A DNA stretch of 64,000 nucleotides from Pseudomonas brassicacearum (GCF_003732225.1 NZ_MOBJ01000022.1:29222-93221), one strand, 5' to 3'. Counted from the first letter of the stretch, positions 16,290-25,553 are shown. A program made the numbers and translations. The notes: generated from the sequence alone by a model not told the origin.

Positions 16290-16339
16290 GGTTTTGCTCC
16301 TTGTTTAGCCTTGGCAAAGTGGTCGTCTGGGCGGGCCCC

Positions 16340-16432
16340 ATCGCGAGCAAGCTCGCTCCCACAGTAGATCTTCAGTGGTCACGGATTTGTGTACGACGAC
16401 GATCAAATGTGGGAGCGAGCTTGCTCGCGATA
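16340..16432. repeat. REPIN (GGGAGCGAGCTTGCTCGCGA type)
   Basis: A 24-nt perfect inverted repeat (16340-16363 and 16409-16432) in the gap between the RidA and DUF1028 genes of one apparent operon. The same type occurs at 50974-51067 and 63729-63817. Confidence 0.9.
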
Positions 16433-16453
16433 GCCGCGACTCGGTCTACTTCC

Positions 16454-16870
16454 TTACTCAGGAATCACCGCAATCACATCAATTTCCATCAGCCACTGCG
16501 GCTGCCCCAATGCCGAAACCACCAACCCGGTCGAAATCGGAAACACCCCTTTGAGCCACTTGCCGACTTCCTGATAGACCGGTTCGCGGTAACGCGGGTC
16601 GATGAGGTAGGTGGTGGTTTTGACGATGTGGCTGAGATCGCTGCCGGCTTCTTCCAGCAATTGTTTTACGTTGCGCATGGCTTGCTCGGTTTGTGCGCGA
16701 GCATCACCGAGACCGACGAGGTTGCCTTCAAAATCGGTGCCGACCTGGCCACGAACGTAAACGGTGTCGCCGGCCCGGACAGCCTGGCACAGGTCATTGT
16801 CCAGGCTCTGGTTCGGGTAGGTTTCTTTGGTGTTGAACATGCGAATACGGGTATGGGTTGGCGTGGACAT
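16454..16870 (-). CDS. RidA/YjgF-family enamine/imine deaminase
   Basis: 138 residues. Family features: VYVRGQVGTDFEGNLV, then QTEQAMRNVKQLLEEAGSDL and the C-terminal EIDVIAVI. RidA enzymes hydrolyse reactive enamine/imine intermediates to ketones and ammonia; paralogues in catabolic operons serve a pathway step. The usual catalytic Arg at the C-terminal ligand site is not evident here, so a divergent subgroup is likely. It lies between the flavin monooxygenase (36 bp upstream) and DUF1028, consistent with a monooxygenase that generates an imine-type intermediate. Confidence 0.85.
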   Translation of the reverse strand: MSTPTHTRIRMFNTKETYPNQSLDNDLCQAVRAGDTVYVRGQVGTDFEGNLVGLGDARAQTEQAMRNVKQLLEEAGSDLSHIVKTTTYLIDPRYREPVYQEVGKWLKGVFPISTGLVVSALGQPQWLMEIDVIAVIPE

Positions 16871-16906
16871 CTGAAACTCCTGAAGAAAAGTTCGGCCCGG
16901 CGCTGT

Positions 16907-18217
16907 TCAAGCGCTGACAGTTGTTTTATGGGCAGCCGGGGCGGTTTCTGCCTGGCGTTGCGCGGCATCGTGGTAGTCGAAGTACGAACGCTGAATGGCG
17001 ATGTGATCAGCCACGTACTTGGCGTCGTGCCAAACGCCCCAGATGAACGACGAGCCGCGACGCGACTGCCATGGCAGACCGAGGAAATACACCCCAGGCT
17101 CGCTCGACACGCCGCGCTGATGCTGCGGTTTGCCGTTGTCGTCGAAGGCGTCGACCTTCAGCCAGCTGTAATCCGTTGCAAACCCGGTGGCCCAGATGAT
17201 CGAGGTCACGCCGGCCTTGGCCAGGTCGAGCTCAAGAATCGGATGGCTCACGCACTCCGGATCCGGAAAGGTAATGCGCGCTTCAGGTTCTTCCGGCAGG
17301 TCCAGGCCATTGCGCTCGATGTAGGCGTCAGCCGCATTGAGCAGCGCCAGATAGTTTTCGTCGCCGCGCGCCAGGTTGTCGGCAAGATTCGGCTGGAAGG
17401 TCGCCACGGCGCCATTGAACGATTGGGTCAGGCCGACGAGCGTCATACCGCGATGGGCAAGCCCGCGAAAGTCCACCGTGCGGCCGCCATGTGCGCCGCT
17501 CACCGCAATGGTCACGTGTTCCCGGCCGGGCTTCATGGCGGCCTGATCCCATTCGCCGAGCACGCCCAGCCACCAGCAGAAATCACGATTGCGATAGGCG
17601 CGAGGAGGGCGATCGTGCGCACCCACGGAGAGGTAAACCTGCTTGCCGGCACGCTGCAATTCATCGGCGATCTGCACCCCCGACGACCCGGCGCCGACGA
17701 CCAGAACAGCTCCCTCGGGCAGTTGCGCTGGATTGCGGTATTCGGCGGAGTGGATCTGCAGGAGCGGCTGATCTTTCGGAGCGATCGGCGGGATAACCGG
17801 ACGCTGGAACGGCCCGGTGGCGGCCACCACGCGGTTGGCCTCGATCACGCCCTCGGAGGTTTCAATGGTGAAGCCCGGCCGACCGACATTGCGTTCGACC
17901 TTCTTCACGTCCACGCCGGTGCGGATGGGGGCATTGAATTTTTTGGCATAGGCTTCGAAATAATCGGCTACCCGCTCTTTCGGGGCAAAGCCGTCGGGGC
18001 TCAGATCGTCGAACTCAAGACCCGGAAAACGATCGTGCCAGGCCGGACCGTTGGCAACCAGCGAATCCCACCGCCCGGTGCGCCAGCGTTCGGCGATACG
18101 ATTGCGCTCCAGAACGAGGTGAGGCACACCGAGTTTACTCAGGTGTTCACTCATGGCCACTCCAGCCTGACCGGCGCCAACAATCAGCGTGTCTATTTTT
18201 ATTGTCTCAATGGTCAT
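16907..18217 (-). CDS. Flavin-containing monooxygenase (FMO/YUCCA-like)
   Basis: 436 residues. FAD-binding GAGQAGVAM near residue 13, a second Rossmann motif VVGAGSSGVQIADEL near 165-180 for NADPH, and IIWATGFATDYSWL, the late ATG motif of FMO-type enzymes. It oxygenates a heteroatom or carbonyl of a small molecule. It is the first gene of an apparent operon with RidA, DUF1028 and the ArgE-like deacylase. The 265 bp upstream are AT-rich and probably hold its promoter. Substrate unknown. Confidence 0.85.
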   Translation of the reverse strand: MTIETIKIDTLIVGAGQAGVAMSEHLSKLGVPHLVLERNRIAERWRTGRWDSLVANGPAWHDRFPGLEFDDLSPDGFAPKERVADYFEAYAKKFNAPIRTGVDVKKVERNVGRPGFTIETSEGVIEANRVVAATGPFQRPVIPPIAPKDQPLLQIHSAEYRNPAQLPEGAVLVVGAGSSGVQIADELQRAGKQVYLSVGAHDRPPRAYRNRDFCWWLGVLGEWDQAAMKPGREHVTIAVSGAHGGRTVDFRGLAHRGMTLVGLTQSFNGAVATFQPNLADNLARGDENYLALLNAADAYIERNGLDLPEEPEARITFPDPECVSHPILELDLAKAGVTSIIWATGFATDYSWLKVDAFDDNGKPQHQRGVSSEPGVYFLGLPWQSRRGSSFIWGVWHDAKYVADHIAIQRSYFDYHDAAQRQAETAPAAHKTTVSA

Positions 18218-18482
18218 CTCTCTACCCTGCTAAAAAGCGGTTGGATTCAGGTCATGGCTTGCCATCTCTTTCTGGGTTGAAGACTAGGGATCGACCCTGT
18301 ATTGGTAAAATATTATTAAGCTGGCAATTGAATACAAATATCTGATGCAGAGCCTTTAAACCCGTCTACGTTGCGGCTCACTCATTGTTTTATAGATTGT
18401 TTGTTTTTCGAGCCGATGTTCTTTCCTGAATAGATCTGTCGCCTTTATCCCGTTAAGAGAATTCTGCTGCGATGCACTCTTT
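18218..18482. other. Intergenic region upstream of the flavin monooxygenase
   Basis: AT-rich stretch without a gene, likely containing the promoter of the monooxygenase operon; no clear operator was recognised. Between the following REPIN and 18730 is a further 113 bp that must hold the promoter of the DUF3087 gene. Confidence 0.5.
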
Positions 18483-18617
18483 CCGTAGCAGCTGGCGCAG
18501 CCTGCGTTCGGCTGCGCAGCAGTCGTGGGATCAGACGGCGCGGTGCTTCAGGAAGACCGTATTCGCAGGTTTTACGGCTGCTACGCAGCCGAACGCAGGC
18601 TGTGCCAGCTGCTACGG
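18483..18617. repeat. REPIN (CCGTAGCAGCTGGCGCAGCC type)
   Basis: Inverted arms starting CCGTAGCAGCTGG, separated by about 75 bp; the right arm differs by single bases (GCTGTGCC for GCTGCGCC). Same class as 59158-59292 and the core of 11437-11641. Confidence 0.85.
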
Positions 18618-18730
18618 ATCGCGTTACGGCTTGGTTTGTGTTTCTGTTGATTAAGCGTGTCTGTATCGGGCGCTACGGGCGATAATGCCGCGCAATTCTG
18701 TATTCAACTTAGCAAAAGAGCCCAGCCGTG

Positions 18731-19258
18731 ATGTTCGAGATCAAGCCGTGGAACCCCGAAACCTATCGACAGCAGACGCGCCGCAGCACCGTGATCATCG
18801 CCGTGACGTTCATCCTGCTGGCGATGACGCTGTCCGGCCTGGCCGTCATGCTGTTCGGCGAACCGGGTGGCGACAACTTCCGTTTCAACCTGGGCGGCGT
18901 GATTGCCGCCGTCATCGTCAGTGCGGCGCTGATGAAAATCAAAGGCTGGTCCCAACCGTGGATGGCGGCGGCGGTTTACGGTTGGCAACTCAAGCGTAGC
19001 CTGATGAGCGTCACCAACGTCATGCATCGCGTCACCGATGCGGTGCAGGCCGGCAACCCGAGCGCCATGAAGTTGCTGCGCTTTTATCACCTGGGGCTGA
19101 CGCAGATGCACCAACTCGACGGCAATACCAGCAGCCTCAGCCAAATGACCCGCGAGATCGATCAGCACAAGACAAGCATGGAAGCGCTGGGGATCGACAC
19201 TGAGCAGAATCAGTTGAACCCTGAGTGGCTGGCGGCAGTGAAGGCGAAGGAGGCATGA
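18731..19258 (+). CDS. DUF3087 inner-membrane protein
   Basis: 175 residues from ATG 18731. Two membrane helices at about 20-40 and 55-75, then a cytoplasmic part with WQLKRSLMSVTNVMHRVTDAVQAGNPSAMKLLRFYHLG. This pattern is that of DUF3087, found mostly in pseudomonads, function unknown. It is followed by an ATGA overlap with an acetyltransferase gene, so the two are co-translated. Confidence 0.8.
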   Translation: MFEIKPWNPETYRQQTRRSTVIIAVTFILLAMTLSGLAVMLFGEPGGDNFRFNLGGVIAAVIVSAALMKIKGWSQPWMAAAVYGWQLKRSLMSVTNVMHRVTDAVQAGNPSAMKLLRFYHLGLTQMHQLDGNTSSLSQMTREIDQHKTSMEALGIDTEQNQLNPEWLAAVKAKEA

Positions 19259-19944
19259 GTTCGATGTTCACCATTACCCACTTTGAAACCCCGTGCTCCG
19301 AGCACATCAATGACCAGATCCTGCAGATGGTCGTCGACTATCTGACCGATATCAGCACGGTGGCGATTGCGCCGAGCAACCTGCTGTTCAACGTGTATCA
19401 ATATGCGATTGGCTACGAGGTTCATCTCTATCTGCAAGCGCTCGACGGGTCGAAAGGGATTGCCGTCGAATTGATCGTCGCGATGGACGAAGAGGACCCT
19501 TCGAAGGTCATCGGCTTTTTGCTGTATCTGCCGGTCAAGGACGATCCCGAGGCGTGCGGCGTGGCCTATATGGCGGTGCAAGCCAGTCATCGACGCCGGG
19601 GCGTCGCCCGCGCGATGGTGCAAGAGATGGTCAGCCGCTACCCGCATGCCGAACTGACGTGCGCCGTGGGCAAGGTGGCCTGGTTCGAGTCGATGGGGTT
19701 TCAGGTGCTGGGCGCACGGGGGCCGCAGGTGCTGATGAATACCCGTGACCACAACACTGGCGGCTTGATGGGCGTGCTGGACACCGCACCGATCTACAGC
19801 TCGACAGAAGTGCGGCAGATCCATACCTATCTTCTGCAAAGACACGGAAAGCGGGCGATGCTCGATGCCGAAAAACAGCGTGACCGGCACCTGGATCAGA
19901 TGACGGCCAAAGCCAAGGCTTTTGTGCACGAGCGTCTTGGGTAG
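19255..19944 (+). CDS. GNAT-family N-acetyltransferase
   Basis: 229 residues from ATG 19255 (ATGA overlap with the DUF3087 gene). The acetyl-CoA signature reads QASHRRRGVARAMVQEMV, preceded by a beta strand VAYMAV; the fold ends with a helical tail rich in Lys/Arg. The N-terminal half has a weakly conserved substrate part. It stops 9 bp from the converging antitoxin gene. Substrate (amino group of a small molecule or protein) is not predictable. Confidence 0.85.
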   Translation: MSSMFTITHFETPCSEHINDQILQMVVDYLTDISTVAIAPSNLLFNVYQYAIGYEVHLYLQALDGSKGIAVELIVAMDEEDPSKVIGFLLYLPVKDDPEACGVAYMAVQASHRRRGVARAMVQEMVSRYPHAELTCAVGKVAWFESMGFQVLGARGPQVLMNTRDHNTGGLMGVLDTAPIYSSTEVRQIHTYLLQRHGKRAMLDAEKQRDRHLDQMTAKAKAFVHERLG

Positions 19945-19952
19945 GCGGCAGT

Positions 19953-20243
19953 TCAGCGCGTTTTTGCTTTTTCTCCGGTTTCGCCATCAGTATCCCTCAG
20001 CATGTCGTCTATCGAGTCGAACTGTTGGCGAATGCCTCGTGCTTCCATTATGGCGCGGGCAGTTTTTTCCGAAAGGACGCGTACCTCAAACGGAAGCCCC
20101 TGAGTCGCAACGACCTGACGGAGAAAAATACGCATGGCATCACTGATGCTCAGCCCGCGGGCGTTCAAGACTTCAGTGGCACGTCTCTTCAGATCCTCAT
20201 CAATGCGGCAACGCACGTCGGTGGTTTTCAGCAATGTACCCAT
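19953..20243 (-). CDS. RelB/DinJ-type antitoxin without visible toxin
   Basis: 96 residues from ATG 20243 (GAGG 8 bases upstream). Ribbon-helix-helix start TTDVRCRIDEDLKRRATEVLNARGLSISDAMRIFLRQV, exactly the RelB/DinJ pattern, followed by an acidic C-terminal tail. Such antitoxins bind their own promoter and a RelE/YafQ mRNA interferase. Here the downstream neighbour is the converging acetyltransferase stop, and no toxin frame exists on either side, so it is orphan; it may act in trans or be a remnant. Confidence 0.8.
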   Translation of the reverse strand: MGTLLKTTDVRCRIDEDLKRRATEVLNARGLSISDAMRIFLRQVVATQGLPFEVRVLSEKTARAIMEARGIRQQFDSIDDMLRDTDGETGEKAKTR

Positions 20244-20377
20244 GGAAGCGACCTCATTAGGGGTTCTTACCCAGCATTTCACTCGTTTAAGCACACGATG
20301 AATATCAGCCGGGTCCGCTTTGCGTTTGAGAACCGTCCGAGCCCAATGCAGGAAGTTGCTGATGGCGCTGCGCTCCG

Positions 20378-21265
20378 TCAGGACACCGACTGCTGAGCAA
20401 ACCATTCCAATACGGCTTGTCGGGCCGGGTGCAGGGCGCTGGTGGGTTGTAGCCACAAGGTATAGGCGCCCGAGGTTTTCAAGGCGGGGCCGAATGGGAT
20501 GATCAGGTCGCCGCGGTTGATCAATTCTTGCGCGAGCGTGCGGTCGGTCATGGCGATGCCCAGGCCGCGCGCGGCGGCATCGAGTGCCAGTTCGTCCAGG
20601 TTGAAGGTGATGTGTTTGCAGTCTTTGGACAGCCCCCCGTCATAGGCTTTCAACCAGGCTGCCCACTCCTGTTGACCCGTTGAACCATGGATCAGCGGGT
20701 ACTTGTTGAGCTCGTTGACTGAGGCCGGTGGTGGTTTTCCATTGACTGACACAGGCGCGCAGACCGGGACCAGGAACTCTTCGAACAGCACGTGGTACGC
20801 CTGATCGGCTGGCGGTTGCAGCAAGTAGAGGATGCAGGCGTCGCAATCGCCCGAGGGGTCGACCCGTTCGGTCGCCACTGTTTCTATCGACAGCGACAGA
20901 TCGGGGTTGCGTGCATAGAAGTCGGTCAGCCGAGGCAGCAACCAGCGCACGGCGAGCGACACGTGAATGCGGATGCGAAAGGGCGTGTCCCTGGGCGCCA
21001 GGCGTTTTTCCAGGGCCTGTAATTCGTCGAGCATCCGGAGCGCGGTTTCCAGGACTTCCTTGCCTTCGGAGGTCAGCGTGACGCTTCGACTGCTGCGAAT
21101 CAGCAGCGGTACGCCGTAGTGACTCTCCAGTTGCTGAATCTTTCGACTGACCGCGCTCTGGGTCAGGCACAGCTTTGCCGCGGCTGTGGTGAAGTTGCAG
21201 GACTCGGCCACTTCGGCAAACGCTTGAAGGGCCTGCAATGAGGGCACGCGAAAGATTTTATCCAT
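20378..21265 (-). CDS. LysR-family regulator, GcvA-like
   Basis: 295 residues. N-terminal helix-turn-helix LQALQAFAEVAESCNFTTAAAKLCLTQSAVSRKIQQLE, then the GcvA-subgroup signature LLIRSSRSVTLTSEGKEV and FRIRIHVSLAVRWLLPRL. It is divergent from an amine oxidase/binding-protein pair 154 bp away, the likely target operon. The 134-bp space behind it separates it from the antitoxin gene. Confidence 0.9.
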   Translation of the reverse strand: MDKIFRVPSLQALQAFAEVAESCNFTTAAAKLCLTQSAVSRKIQQLESHYGVPLLIRSSRSVTLTSEGKEVLETALRMLDELQALEKRLAPRDTPFRIRIHVSLAVRWLLPRLTDFYARNPDLSLSIETVATERVDPSGDCDACILYLLQPPADQAYHVLFEEFLVPVCAPVSVNGKPPPASVNELNKYPLIHGSTGQQEWAAWLKAYDGGLSKDCKHITFNLDELALDAAARGLGIAMTDRTLAQELINRGDLIIPFGPALKTSGAYTLWLQPTSALHPARQAVLEWFAQQSVS

Positions 21266-21419
21266 GCGAAAACTGAATGGATGAATGCATTAATAGCGTT
21301 GGATTGCGCATCGAGATCACCCTAGATTCTGGTCATGACAGCCGGATTGAACGCATTTAACCATGCTAATTGTTCATGACGGCAGCCTTCAACAGATCTG
21401 TGCGGTGTGAGGTGGGTAG

Positions 21420-22724
21420 ATGACTGAAAATAGCTGTGGCTGGATCGTCCAGGCGGGAGAGTCTGCGGTACAACCCTGCTTGCAGGGTTCGCAGAAAGCC
21501 GACTGGCTGATCATTGGTGGCGGATTCACCGGGCTGTCGGCCGCGCACACCCTGGCTGCACTGCATCCTCAAGCGCGGATCGTCATGGTCGATCGTCAAC
21601 GTGTCGCACAAGGCGCGTCGGCGAGAAACTCCGGGTTCGTGGTCGCCCATGAAAATCCTGCCGGTGACGAACTGCTCGGTCGGCCGGACAATGCCTATTA
21701 CCAGCACAGTACGCAGATCAGTCGCGCGGCCAACGAAGAAGTGCGCCAGCGTGTGAGCCGCCTGGGTATTGAGTGTGACCTGCATGATCAGGGTTATTTC
21801 TTCGCGGTACACGATCCGGACAAGCTCGAAGACGCGGCGCTGAAAGTGCAGACCTTGCGTGAAGTAGGGGCCGATGCGCAGTTTCTACAGGGGCAAGACT
21901 TGAGTCGCTGCCTGGGAACGGATTTTTATCGTGCGGGGATATGGTGTCGCGGGGGTAACGCCCTGCTGCAGCCGGCGAAATATGCCAAGGGCTTGCGTGA
22001 CACCTTGGCCGATAATGTCTCTGCGTACGAGTACACCGACATCACCGGGCTGGAGCGTTTGGCCAATGGCAATGTCCGCGCCTCATCGGCCCAGGGCAGT
22101 GTTGAAGCCCCGCAGGTACTGATTTGCGTCGGTCCGTTTTTGCCTCGTGTCGGTCTGACTGACCGGGCAGTGTTCCCCCTTGAGCTCAGCGCGTCGCTGA
22201 GTCGCCCGCTGACTGACGACGAGTACGCTCAAATGGGTCGCCCGGCGCAGTGGGGCGTGCTGTCGACCCGACCGGCCGGCGCGACGTTGCGACTGACCGC
22301 CGATCGCCGGCTGCTGATTCGCAACACCGTGGAGTACCGCTATCGCGACCTTGCCGGATCAGCGCTCAGTACTCGCAGGCTGACCCATTTGCGTGGCTTG
22401 CAACGTCGATTTCCATGGATGACTGAACAGCATCTTCAGTTCACCTGGACCGGGCATCTGAGCGCAACACGCTCTGGTGAGCCGCGCTTTGCCAGAGTCG
22501 AGCGGGGCATTTACACCGTGGCCGGCTGCAACGGTTCTGGCGTCGCACGCGGCACATTGTGGGGGCGTCTGCTGGCGGAGATGGCCTGCGGCAGTGAATC
22601 GCCATTGCTCAGCAGCGTGCTCAGTCAGGCCGATCCGGGCTGGTTGCCGCCAACCCCCTTTTTCGATATCGGTGCCTCGGTGCGCCTGCGGTACGAGGCC
22701 TGTCGCGCTCAATCGGAATCCTGA
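21420..22724 (+). CDS. FAD-dependent amine oxidoreductase, PuuB/DadA-like
   Basis: 434 residues. The dinucleotide-binding GGGFTGLSAAHTL (near 35-47) and ASARNSGFV, the flavin motif of DAO-fold oxidases such as gamma-glutamylputrescine oxidase; the C terminus has VAGCNGSGVARGTLWGRLLAE. It deaminates an amine or amino acid oxidatively. The next gene (46 bp on) is a PotF-like binding protein, and a GcvA-like regulator is divergent, which points to polyamine or related amine catabolism. Exact substrate uncertain. Confidence 0.85.
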   Translation: MTENSCGWIVQAGESAVQPCLQGSQKADWLIIGGGFTGLSAAHTLAALHPQARIVMVDRQRVAQGASARNSGFVVAHENPAGDELLGRPDNAYYQHSTQISRAANEEVRQRVSRLGIECDLHDQGYFFAVHDPDKLEDAALKVQTLREVGADAQFLQGQDLSRCLGTDFYRAGIWCRGGNALLQPAKYAKGLRDTLADNVSAYEYTDITGLERLANGNVRASSAQGSVEAPQVLICVGPFLPRVGLTDRAVFPLELSASLSRPLTDDEYAQMGRPAQWGVLSTRPAGATLRLTADRRLLIRNTVEYRYRDLAGSALSTRRLTHLRGLQRRFPWMTEQHLQFTWTGHLSATRSGEPRFARVERGIYTVAGCNGSGVARGTLWGRLLAEMACGSESPLLSSVLSQADPGWLPPTPFFDIGASVRLRYEACRAQSES

Positions 22725-22770
22725 CCCGTAAGGCTTTGTTAACGTCGTTTTATCACCAGGAATAACAATA

Positions 22771-23859
22771 ATGAACACGCTGAAAAACTTCGTCCTTGCA
22801 CTCTGCGCGGCTTCAAGCGCAATGGCGGCTGCGGCAGATACCGTGCGTATCTCCAACTGGAGCAGCTACATCGCCAACGATACCTTGAGCAACTTCACCA
22901 AACAGACAGGGATCAAAACGACCTACGACTTGATCGACAGCAACGAGATGCTGGAGGCCAAGTTGATCACCGGTAGCAGCGGTTATGACGTGGTCAGCCC
23001 CTCGAACCACTTTCTGGCTCAACTGATCAAGGCGGGCGCACTGCAGAAACTGGACAAGAGCAAGTTACCGAACTGGAAGAACCTCGATCCGCAATTGATG
23101 AAAACCCTGGAGGTCAACGACCCCGGCAACCAATATGCGTTTCCCTACATGTGGGTCACGGTCGGGATCGGCTACAACGTCGAGAAAATCAAGGCGATCT
23201 TCGGCAACACCGATGTCACCAAAAGCTGGAGCCTGCTGTTCGATCCGAAAAACATCGAGAAGCTCAGCCAATGCGGCGTAGCGTTCCTCGATAACTCGAC
23301 GCAGATGTTGCCGATCACCCTCAACTACCTGGGTTTGAAGCACGACAGCGAGGACCCGGCGGATTACCTGAAAGCTGAATCAGCGCTGCTGAAAATCAAA
23401 CCGTACATTCAGTATTTCCATCAGTCCAAGTACGTCAGTGACCTGGCCAACGGCAACATTTGCGTGGCTATCGGTTTCAGTGGCGACATCGCGCAGGCGA
23501 CCTCCACCGCGCATGAGGCGAAGAACGGCATCGAGCTGGGGTACACGATTCCGAAGGAAGGCTCGACCCTGGCCGTCGACATGGTGGTCATGCCGAAGAA
23601 CGCGCCGAATCAGGATAACGGCTATGCCTACATGAATTACCTGATGGAGCCCAACGTCATCGCCGACATCAGCAATGCGATTCACTATCCGAACGGCAAC
23701 AGTGCCGCAACGCCATTGATTGAGCCCGGCTTGCGCAACGATCCGGCGATCTATCCGTCAGCGGAAACCATGAGTACCTTGTTCCCCTTGAAGGCCATGC
23801 AACCCAAGGTCATGCGCCAGGTCACCCGCTTATGGACAAAAGTCATCAGCGGGCTCTGA
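22771..23859 (+). CDS. Periplasmic polyamine-type binding protein (PotF/PotD-like)
   Basis: 362 residues with a signal peptide (1-22, ending AMAAA). Family motifs: VRISNWSSYIANDTLSNFTKQTG, YDVVSPSNHFLAQLIKAGAL and PYMWVTVGIGYN. It binds a polyamine or similar cation in the periplasm for an ABC importer. No permease or ATPase follows, so it must use a transporter encoded elsewhere, possibly the 27.7-31.6 kb one. Converges almost end to end with the methyltransferase gene. Confidence 0.85.
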   Translation: MNTLKNFVLALCAASSAMAAAADTVRISNWSSYIANDTLSNFTKQTGIKTTYDLIDSNEMLEAKLITGSSGYDVVSPSNHFLAQLIKAGALQKLDKSKLPNWKNLDPQLMKTLEVNDPGNQYAFPYMWVTVGIGYNVEKIKAIFGNTDVTKSWSLLFDPKNIEKLSQCGVAFLDNSTQMLPITLNYLGLKHDSEDPADYLKAESALLKIKPYIQYFHQSKYVSDLANGNICVAIGFSGDIAQATSTAHEAKNGIELGYTIPKEGSTLAVDMVVMPKNAPNQDNGYAYMNYLMEPNVIADISNAIHYPNGNSAATPLIEPGLRNDPAIYPSAETMSTLFPLKAMQPKVMRQVTRLWTKVISGL

Positions 23860-23866
23860 GTCGAGT

Positions 23867-24805
23867 TTAATCAGCCTTGAACACCAGCGCCTTCAAGCCG
23901 CTTTCTGCGTCGACATCGGGAAATTCCGGTGGGTTTTCCAGGCGTTGTTCGAAGCGCAGGCTCGGGGCTTCGCGGGTGACGCCGTCGATCAGGAAGTCCG
24001 AGCCAAAGGCCGGATCGTTCATGCAGGCCAGTACCACGCCATCGCTGCTGAGCAGTTCCGGCAGGCGGCGTAACACGCGCTGGTAGTCCTTGGTCAGCAG
24101 AAAGCTGCCTTTCTGAAACGAAGGCGGGTCGATGATCACCAGATCGTAGGGTCCGCCATTGATCACCTTGCCCCAGGACTTGAACAGGTCATGGCCGAGA
24201 AAGCTCACCTTGCTCAGGTCGTGTCCGTTCAGCCGATGATTGTCGCGACCACGGCTCAGGGCCGCGCGGGACATGTCGAGGTTGACCACATGCTCTGCGC
24301 CACCCTCGATGGCGGCCACCGAGAATCCGCAGGTGTAGGCGAACAGGTTCAAGACACGTTTGCCGTGAGCATTGTCCCGCACCCAATTGCGGCCGTAGCG
24401 CATGTCGAGAAACAGGCCGCTGTTCTGTTTCTGGCCCAGGTCCACGCGATAACGCAGGCCACCCTCGGTAATCGTCAATTCCTCGATCGTTTCCCCCAGC
24501 AGCCATTCGGTGGTGCTTTGCGGCAGATAGCGGTGTTGTAGCAGTAACGTATGCGCGGCGGATTTCTCCCACTCAGGCGATTGCGTGATCTCCATCAGCA
24601 GCCGCTTCAATGCCTCCAGTTGCACCGGGTCCGGCTCCTTGAACAGCGAGACCAGCACCACGCCCTGCAACCAGTCGACGGTCAGTTGTTCCAGCCCCGG
24701 CCAGCATCGGCCCCGACCATGGAACAGGCGACGGGTTTCGTCGGGTACAGCTGCCAGAGCCGTCAGTAAATGGTGGCGGAGGGTAGCGAGTGCGTCAGGG
24801 TTCAT
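23867..24805 (-). CDS. Class I SAM methyltransferase, RlmI/RlmK-like
   Basis: 312 residues. GLFLDMRYGRNWVRDNAHGKRVLNLFAYTCGFSVAA holds the RlmI/RlmK-type motif I, and VIIDPPSFQKG is the motif IV (DPPxF) seen in rRNA cytosine/guanine methyltransferases of this group. The N terminus lacks a PUA domain and is instead a short helical region, so it is a small paralogue. Likely substrate is RNA, but a small molecule is not excluded. It stands alone. Confidence 0.8.
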   Translation of the reverse strand: MNPDALATLRHHLLTALAAVPDETRRLFHGRGRCWPGLEQLTVDWLQGVVLVSLFKEPDPVQLEALKRLLMEITQSPEWEKSAAHTLLLQHRYLPQSTTEWLLGETIEELTITEGGLRYRVDLGQKQNSGLFLDMRYGRNWVRDNAHGKRVLNLFAYTCGFSVAAIEGGAEHVVNLDMSRAALSRGRDNHRLNGHDLSKVSFLGHDLFKSWGKVINGGPYDLVIIDPPSFQKGSFLLTKDYQRVLRRLPELLSSDGVVLACMNDPAFGSDFLIDGVTREAPSLRFEQRLENPPEFPDVDAESGLKALVFKAD

Positions 24806-25002
24806 CGGGCAGGGCCGGCAATTTGAAGGGGCGGCATTTTAACCACAATTGCAACGGTTCGGGTTTTGCGCTGCAAAGGGCGCTTGATCGCCCGCGCCGC
24901 CGTCAAAGCATTTGCACAAGCTCAGGTCCAGATCAACAATGTACCGGCTGTCAGGCAGCGAGGTTTTCACCCGGTCACGTCGCAGGTCGACACGGAGCGC
25001 CC

Positions 25003-25536
25003 ATGAACGATCGTTACACCCGCACGGCGATTTACCTGCATTGGCTGGTGGCGCTTGGGCTGATCGGTACCTTTGCACTGGGTTTCTACATGCCAGAACT
25101 TGCGCTTTCGCCGACCAAGCTGAAGCTGTACTCATGGCACAAGTGGGCCGGGGTGACCCTGTTTTTCCTGGTGCTGCTGCGACTCGGCTGGCGCCTGGCG
25201 CATCCCGCACCGCCCTTGCCGTCGACGGTATCGGCCCTGTCGCGATTCGCGTCTCATGTCTCGCATGGGTTGATGTACGCACTGATGCTTGCTATTCCGC
25301 TCAGCGGCTGGCTGATGAGTTCGGCACTGGGCTTTCAGACGTCATGGTTTGGTGTCTTGCCGCTGCCGGATTTGCTGCCCAAGGACGCTGCGCTGGGCGA
25401 CCGTCTCAAGGATCTGCACGAGGTGCTTAACTTCATCTTGCTGACGCTGGTGATCGTCCATACGGGCGCGGCGCTCAAGCACCACTTCATCGATCGCGAC
25501 GACGTGCTGACGCGCATACTGCCGTCAAAGCACTAG
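25003..25536 (+). CDS. Cytochrome b561
   Basis: 177 residues from ATG 25003 (CGGAG 8 bases upstream); a frame from 24790 has no site and overlaps the divergent gene. Four membrane helices with conserved histidines for two b hemes: IYLHW (helix 1), YSWHKWAG (helix 2), HVSHGLMY (helix 3) and VIVHTGAALKHHF (helix 4). It moves electrons between ubiquinone and a periplasmic partner (superoxide:quinone oxidoreductase activity is known for CybB). The adjacent YceI gene, 17 bp on, is a standard partner. Confidence 0.9.
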   Translation: MNDRYTRTAIYLHWLVALGLIGTFALGFYMPELALSPTKLKLYSWHKWAGVTLFFLVLLRLGWRLAHPAPPLPSTVSALSRFASHVSHGLMYALMLAIPLSGWLMSSALGFQTSWFGVLPLPDLLPKDAALGDRLKDLHEVLNFILLTLVIVHTGAALKHHFIDRDDVLTRILPSKH

Positions 25537-25553
25537 CCTGACCGGATAACCTT

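Noticed and set aside
16301..18280. Plus-strand frame of 659 codons opposite RidA and the flavin monooxygenase
   Set aside because: Runs through a REPIN and two recognised genes on the other strand; no family features.
20244..20377. Possible remnant of a RelE toxin upstream of the antitoxin
   Set aside because: The in-frame upstream sequence has no RelE features and no start signal; it reads as ordinary intergenic DNA.
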